Shown: positions 58,857 to 64,000 of the stretch, piece after piece
How the letters are laid out: every line of letters begins with the position of its first letter
How positions within the stretch are numbered: the first letter of the stretch is position 1
DNA from: Magnolia sinica
Taxonomy: Eukaryota; Streptophyta; Magnoliopsida; Magnoliales; Magnoliaceae
DNA length: 64,000 nt
Reading direction: 5' to 3'
Assembly (NCBI RefSeq): GCF_029962835.1
Contig: NC_080584.1
Location: 75,668,862-75,732,861, forward strand
The notes under the pieces: generated by a model
Databases searched by the model: none
What the model was told of the DNA's origin: nothing
Seen by the model: the letters and a program-made list of their open reading frames with translations, nothing else
Position numbers and translations under genes: made by a program

Positions 58857-60345
58857 GGCTTTATGGGCCCCACCATGATGTATATGTTTCATCCAATCCG
58901 TCCATATATTTTTATATATAATTTTATGATATAACTATAAAAATGAAGTATATCTCAATCTCAAGTGGACCACATTACAGGAAACAGTGTTGAATAAATT
59001 TTGACCATTAAAAACGTTTGAGGGGCCATAAAAGTTTTGGATCAAGCTGATATTTATTTTTTCCCTTCATCTGGGTTTTTATGACCAAATCAATAGATTG
59101 GATGTCAAATAAACAGTACAGTGGGCCTTAGGAGGATCTTAATTGTGAATATCCATTCATTATTTTTGTCCTGTGGTGTGGCCCAACTAAGATTTATATC
59201 CCTATCATTTTTTTAATCAAGCACTAAAATGATCTTTAAAAATGGATGAACGAAATGGATGAAGCACATACAGCATGGTGGGGCCCACAGAGCACCGACC
59301 ATCAGCCACGGGGCAGCTGTCAAGGGAGTAGCCAATAGGGACGTGGATTTCATGCTAAAGCCTTTCGTACGAAGTTACTGCAGATGGATGCTGGGTGGGG
59401 CCCACCACCATGTTTGTGGGAAATCTACTCTGTTAATCCAGTTATAGAGGTCATTTTAGATAAAGATACCAAAAATGAAGTGTATCCAAAACTCAAGTGG
59501 GCCACACGAGATGAAACAGTGGGGATTCAGTGAGAACCGTTGAAACATTCTTATGGCTATAAAAAGCTTTGTTTTAGGCTTTTTTTTTCCTTTTGTATTT
59601 TCACTTATTCCTAGTGTTAATGACCTTATAAATTGTTTGGATGGCATATAAACATCAAGGTGGAGTGCAGAAGGTTTCAACTGTAGGTATTCGTTTCCCC
59701 ACTGTTTCCTCTCGTGTGACCCACTTGATTTTTGGATCCAACTCATTTTTGGTCTCTTGTCCTAAAATGATCTCTAAAAATGGATTAACGGAGTAGATTT
59801 TCCAAACACATGGTGTTAGGTCCCACCCAGCATCCTTGCGCAAGACGCCAAGGGCTTTGGCAGGAAATCCACGTCCCGTAAAAAAGTGGCGACCAGCCAA
59901 TGGTTGGTGGTTGGTGCTCTGTGTGGCCCCAACATGACGTACGTGTTTCATCCACGCTATCCATCTATTTTTTCAGAAATTTTTACGGTATAAGACCAAA
60001 AATGAGGTACATCCCAATCTCAAATGGACCACATTACAGGAAACAATGTTGAATGAGCGTGGACCATTAAAAATATTTTGGGGGCTATAAAAGTTTTGGA
60101 TCAAGCTAATCTTTGGTTTTTCCCTTCATCTAGTCCTGTATGACCTAATCAACAGATTGGATGTCAAACAAACAGTACAGTGGGCCTTAAGATGGATTTT
60201 AATGGTGGATATCCAATCACCATTATTTTCATGTGGTGTGGTACACCTGAGATTTATGTCCCGCTAATTTTTGGTATAAAACTGTAAAATAATCTGAAAA
60301 AATGGATGAACAAAATAGATGAAACACGTACATCATAATGGGGTC
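58857..60345. repeat. Compound fold-back: two copies around a third
   Basis: Copies at 58857-59302 (GGGCCCCACCATGATGTATA ... CATGGTGGGGCCCACAGAGC) and 59913-60345 flank a different fold-back at 59338-59877. The outer units lie inverted about the inner one (CACAGAGCACC at 59287, GGTGCTCTGTG at 59913). Each is itself self-complementary, making a nested hairpin-capable structure of about 1.5 kb. Non-coding. Confidence 0.7.
59338..59877. mobile_element. Nested fold-back MITE, GGGACGTGGATTTC termini
   Basis: Starts GGGACGTGGATTTCATGC and ends GCAGGAAATCCACGTCCC, inverted repeats with two mismatches. Arms include GGATGCTGGGTGGGGCCCACC and GGTCCCACCCAGCATCC. No clear target duplication. The 96- and 98-codon minus-strand frames run through it and are rejected. 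Confidence 0.65.
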
Positions 60346-61880
60346 CACCCGTAGAAGAGGATTTTAATTGTGGATATCCAATCAATATTGTTTTCCTATG
60401 ATGTGGTCCACCTTAGGTTTATATCCCTATCATTTTTTTGATCAAGCCCTAAAATGATCGGTAAAAATGGATAAACATAATGCACATTAGATGCACGGTG
60501 TTGATGTTCGACACACATCATGATGGAGCCCACAAAACTTATTAACATTAATTCATAGGTTCTCACCAGGTCAATAAGTTGGGTCACAATTTTGACAACA
60601 ATATTTAGCTCATTTTATATGTCTAGCCCATTCACTCTATTTTACTGATCAATACCCTCAATTTAACTAGTTACTCACCCCAATTAGGCTAACTACATAT
60701 GAGAAAGATATTGGGCATACAAGATTGATCAACAATTTGAGTGAATTTTGATTTAAACATATGAAGTTATTTACTTTTCAATCTGGACTAATTTGATTGT
60801 CCAAAAATGGTTAAATGTTCAATTAGTGAATGTGCCTAATAATTTATTAATTTTTTTCACAAATAAATTTCAATTTCCATTTAAAAATAACATTTTTTTC
60901 AAAAAATATATTTTTTTACTCTTAATTTTTCTTTAAAAACTTTTAACAAAATATCATTTTTATTATAAAATATTTCAAAAAATAAATTAAAATACAAATT
61001 CTAAATTTTTATTTTTAAAATATCTAAAATTTTCACGAATTTTAATTTTTTTCCCAAAAATTCCGAAATGCCGATTTTTTTTTTTTTCTTCAAAAGCATC
61101 ATGTTGTTTTCAACTTTTCAAAATTTTTTTTTTTAAATTACATATATTTTTTCAAAATCTTAAGAGTTTTTATAAATAACTTTTTCTTTTATTTTCGAAT
61201 TATGAACATTTTCAATTATTTTTCAAAATCACAAAATTATTCAACTTAATTATTTTTCGTTTCAAAATGTTTGTTTTTTGATAAAGTATCAATTTTTTTA
61301 ATATCGTTTTGTTTTATTTTTAACTCAAAATTTATTTTGAGTGAAAATAAAATAAAATTTCACATTTTTTAAAATATGAAATTTTATTTTATTTTTCAAA
61401 TTTCTAACTCTCATTTTCTTTTTTAAAATATTTTCATTTTTCAACATTGTGAAAAATTTCACATTTTTTAAAATATTTTTAATTTTCTTTTTTAGGATAT
61501 TATTTTTTTCTCAAAATCAATTTTTTTTTAAAAAAAAATTTATCAACTTTATTCAAAATTCTTTTTTGTTCCCACAAAATAGATTTTTATTAAATTACGA
61601 TTTTTATTTTTTCAAAATCTAATTTTTTTCTCAAACATTGTTAAATTTTTTTAACTTCTCAATATTCTTTTTCATGTGATATTACAAATCATTTAAATAT
61701 TAATTTTAAATTAAAAAATAAAGACAGAATAAATTTTCTTTTTGCATTCAATTAATTGTTAAAAAATAATCTTAGATATAAATATGTACAATTAAACTAC
61801 CGAAATTCTATTAAAAAACAATTATTAGACGACAAAAAAACTTAATTATCCACCATATTCTTGAAAAAATGAAAAAAATT
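60346..61880. other. Fold-back remnant and ~1-kb extreme AT-rich tract
   Basis: 60346-60600 is another worn fold-back piece. From about 60840 to 61880 the sequence is almost only A and T, with TTTTTTCAAAA / AATTTTTATTTTT words and no open frame. No gene. Its position just inside the CACTA right end is notable. Confidence 0.7.
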
Positions 61881-62192
61881 AATATAAAGGCAAAAGTCCT
61901 TTTACGATGGACCATGATCCATTGCAAAAGCAATTGAAAAGTGCGCCATATGGAGTATTAGGCGGGAATATGCAGCTATGACAATCAAATTTTGGACGGA
62001 CCACAATTCGCGGTAAATACGTCGTAAATCAGATTTTAGTGATGGATTTTGGTCTGTCGCTAAATTCAGCGACGTTCCGACTACGGATTTTCGAGAAACA
62101 TTAGCGACAGACCTTTTCCGTTAGCGATGGATTAAATCCGTCGTTAAACCAAGAGATTTTGTCCGTCGCAAATTTGCCAATTTGGTGAAGTG

Positions 62193-62452
62193 ATCCACCT
62201 TTAGTAATCTTGGGGAGCATGGTCTTCAAAGTGTTCAGGTGAGAAGTAATTTGATGCATAGCCTAACTAAAAAGAAGGCCACCATCATAGTTCTCTTCAC
62301 TTCTAGATGTATCATCGGAGAATATGGCTCTATATTGATTAATAACATCAAAAAGATGCATCCGATGACAATTCACCATTCCTTTTTAAGTACTCATAAA
62401 CATTTCTTTGATCCAAGTCATGAAGAATGCCTACAAGCCACATCTCTCTAAA
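62193..62452 (-). pseudogene. COG8: COG8-like (Dor1) fragment, broken
   Basis: On the minus strand, up to the CACTA border, the frame reads [48 protein letters not shown]. This is the wording I know from COG8, a subunit of the conserved oligomeric Golgi tethering complex. Upstream of it another frame gives [21 protein letters not shown] one-base frame change lies in the A-run at 62347-62355, and TAG (62265-62263) stands where Trp is expected. It is a short piece of a roughly 570-residue protein, so not functional. Homology stops at the right end of the CACTA candidate. Confidence 0.65.
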
Positions 62453-63333
62453 CCTCAAAAAATGTTTTAAACAAATACATAAAAGAAGAAACATCATAGT
62501 AGAAATTCAATAATAAAAAGAAAAAGAAAAATTATATGCAACTCCCATCAACTAGCATCACAACTAGATACATGCACGACATAGCTATCCCAGAGAGGCA
62601 ATGATAGATCAATTGATACCAATATTCCAATGCTAATAACCAAATAGTAATAATAAAACTGAAATAAGCACAAGATCATGTGCAAATCATACTTGTAGAT
62701 GCATTTTTGATTCACTGAATAAGCACATGATCATGTACAAATCATACATGTTGACGCATTTTCTTATTCACTGAAATAAGCATTTCTCTATTGTTTCAAG
62801 ACATGTGAAACAGACCTTTTTATTTTTATTTTTATTTTTTTTATGGAAGTGCATCCACAGATCACACTCAAAACCCCCCCAAATTCATCAAATCTGAGAC
62901 AACAAACCCCAAATCATCAACTCTAACGTTGCCATCCAAAACCATCTCTCATTCCCCTTTAATAACCCCCAAACCCATTAACAAATCTCAATTCAAATCC
63001 CAAAAACCAATCCATCACCAATCTCAATTCCCTCTAAAATCCCCAAATCCACTCAGCACACCACTCAATAACCACCTCCCATCCACCGAAATGAAACACC
63101 CAAACCCTCCCCTCAAGACCCAACCCCCATCCACCCAGGGAAAAATCTGATAGGAATTCAAAATCTCATTTGTCTGTTTACAGTACCAAACAAAGACTGT
63201 CTGTATGGATAAACATATACTACAGTACCAAATTGAGCTACCAAGCATGATAGGTTACTTTTAAAAAGGAAAAATGAGTAACCTAAATCCCCAAATCTCT
63301 AAATCGATATTTGTGTGATTTCAATTTTTGGTC
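62453..63333. other. Unresolved; possible minus-strand 5' gene region
   Basis: No domain recognised. 62870-63140 is pyrimidine/C-rich on the + strand (G-rich on the minus strand) with open frames both ways (73 and 74 codons), and could be a 5' UTR or first exon on the minus strand. Not supported as a gene. Confidence 0.3.
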
Positions 63334-63605
63334 ATTCTACTAAGGGTAGAAATCCCAAAATCATAAATTATTCTTCTAATGGCCTGAGCCAAATATAGTT
63401 CAATTGAATTGTGCATTCAAATGATCTCCATATTGAAACCACCTTACACTCAATTGGAGTCAAAAGAAACATAACTGCATTTTGAGGGCTCCGTCCTCAT
63501 TATAATAGTAGGACACATTTTCATCATTTAAAATTGAGCGAAAAGCTGCACTTGTTGCTATACTAATTTGTGATTTTGGAATTTCTACTCTTAGTAGATT
63601 TCCAA
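63334..63605. repeat. Small inverted-repeat element
   Basis: CTACTAAGGGTAGAAATCCC (63338) is inverted at GGAATTTCTACTCTTAGTAG (63579-63598), and a third, looser copy lies at 63698-63740. About 270 bp, non-coding, MITE-like; superfamily unknown. Confidence 0.5.
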
Positions 63606-64000
63606 AAATCGCAAAATGGGGATGTTTTGTGTTGTATTAGGAAAAAACAAAAGAGTACTTTCAAATCCACATGAATATCATTTAACTGTTTTTGGATTTT
63701 CTACTAATAGTGTAAGAGTAGAAATCCAAAATCACATATTAATGCGCAATTAAAAAAGAATGTAGTGTTGGTGTCAACTTCGAGTTCTGCTGCATTATGT
63801 TTTTAAGGATGTTGTATATCTAAAGGTACTCAAAGATGGATTTGCTATATTAACAAGGTGTAGTTAAGTTTGCTTATTTTTGGCATTTTGTTTATAAACT
63901 AAGGTATATATAATGCTTGGCCTGAGGCTTTCTATGGCCTGTTTGGGTTTTCAACTTGTACAAGTGGGGCCCATGTTTAGCGAGATCCCAGCCGATGGTA
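63606..64000. other. Intergenic to window end
   Basis: No gene seen. Ends with GTGGGGCCCATGTTTAGCG, the opening phrase of another fold-back copy. Confidence 0.4.

Larger units (their letters stand above)
48737..62192. mobile_element. Candidate 13.5-kb CACTA transposon carrying host gene pieces
   Basis: Left end CACTACGCCAAAATCG (48737) leads into GCGACGGA / TCCGTCGC subterminal units (48760-49030). Right end GCCAATTTGGTGAAGTG (62176-62192) is the inverse, with the same GCGACGGA-type units at 62000-62170. Family and orientation of the ends agree. The 3-bp flanks (AAA left, ATC right) do not match, so pairing of the ends is a proposal. Between them lie an SPT16 piece (+), glucan phosphorylase exons (-), further exon-like pieces (-), nested fold-backs and a SINE-like piece. 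No transposase was seen. Confidence 0.5.

Overview
The window looks like nuclear DNA from a flowering plant, most likely a magnoliid (Magnolia/Liriodendron/laurel type). The evidence is split genes with GT-AG introns, plant-only receptor kinases, plant Copia, CACTA, hAT and Mutator-like elements, and a very abundant fold-back repeat built on phrases such as GGGCCCACCATGATG and CATCCATCCGTCCAT. I link that fold-back family to magnoliids from general knowledge, not from a search. I see no rRNA, tRNA, CRISPR or prokaryotic features.

Layout. 1-6.86 kb: repeat-dominated DNA with a TGGGCC/GGCCCA-rich stretch, the end of a CACTA transposon (to 2459), a 49-bp tandem array and a GCGCACAAC-rich array that together look like an old minus-strand promoter/LTR. 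6.86-24.06 kb (block A) and 26.24-38.57 kb (block B) are a direct tandem segmental duplication. Each block carries one seven-exon G-type lectin S-receptor-like serine/threonine kinase gene on the + strand. Gene A (9449-13842, 853 codons) looks whole. Gene B (28099-37543, 835 codons) looks whole except for a stop that removes the last 22 residues.

Each block serves as the empty-site record for the other. Block A alone holds two small fold-back/MULE elements, a 7.8-kb non-autonomous LTR element with 2.1-kb LTRs (TSD tcaag) and a 1.4-kb pair of LTR-like repeats. Block B alone holds a 5.18-kb Copia element inside kinase intron 3 (TSD gaggt), and a 1.22-kb hAT-type element (TSD atcccttc) lies just past its end. 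By hand count, paralogous introns differ by about 4-5%, while both LTR pairs differ by about 12%. The ectodomain exon differs mainly by amino-acid-changing substitutions while the kinase exons are nearly identical. This suggests recent duplication, fast decay of the inserted elements and diversifying selection on ligand-binding surfaces.

38.6-64 kb: transposon-rich, no complete host gene seen. It holds microsatellites, a minisatellite, three CACTA left ends (40974, 43259, 48737), a decayed minus-strand En/Spm-type transposase exon (44106-44450), and a candidate 13.5-kb CACTA element (48737-62192). That candidate carries fragments of at least two host genes: the N-terminus of the FACT histone chaperone SPT16, and two exons of an alpha-glucan phosphorylase. 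A broken COG8-like fragment lies directly outside its right end. The two kinases are the only genes likely to make protein. They would sit in the plasma membrane, bind an extracellular ligand through the lectin/S-locus/PAN ectodomain, and signal through the cytoplasmic Ser/Thr kinase.
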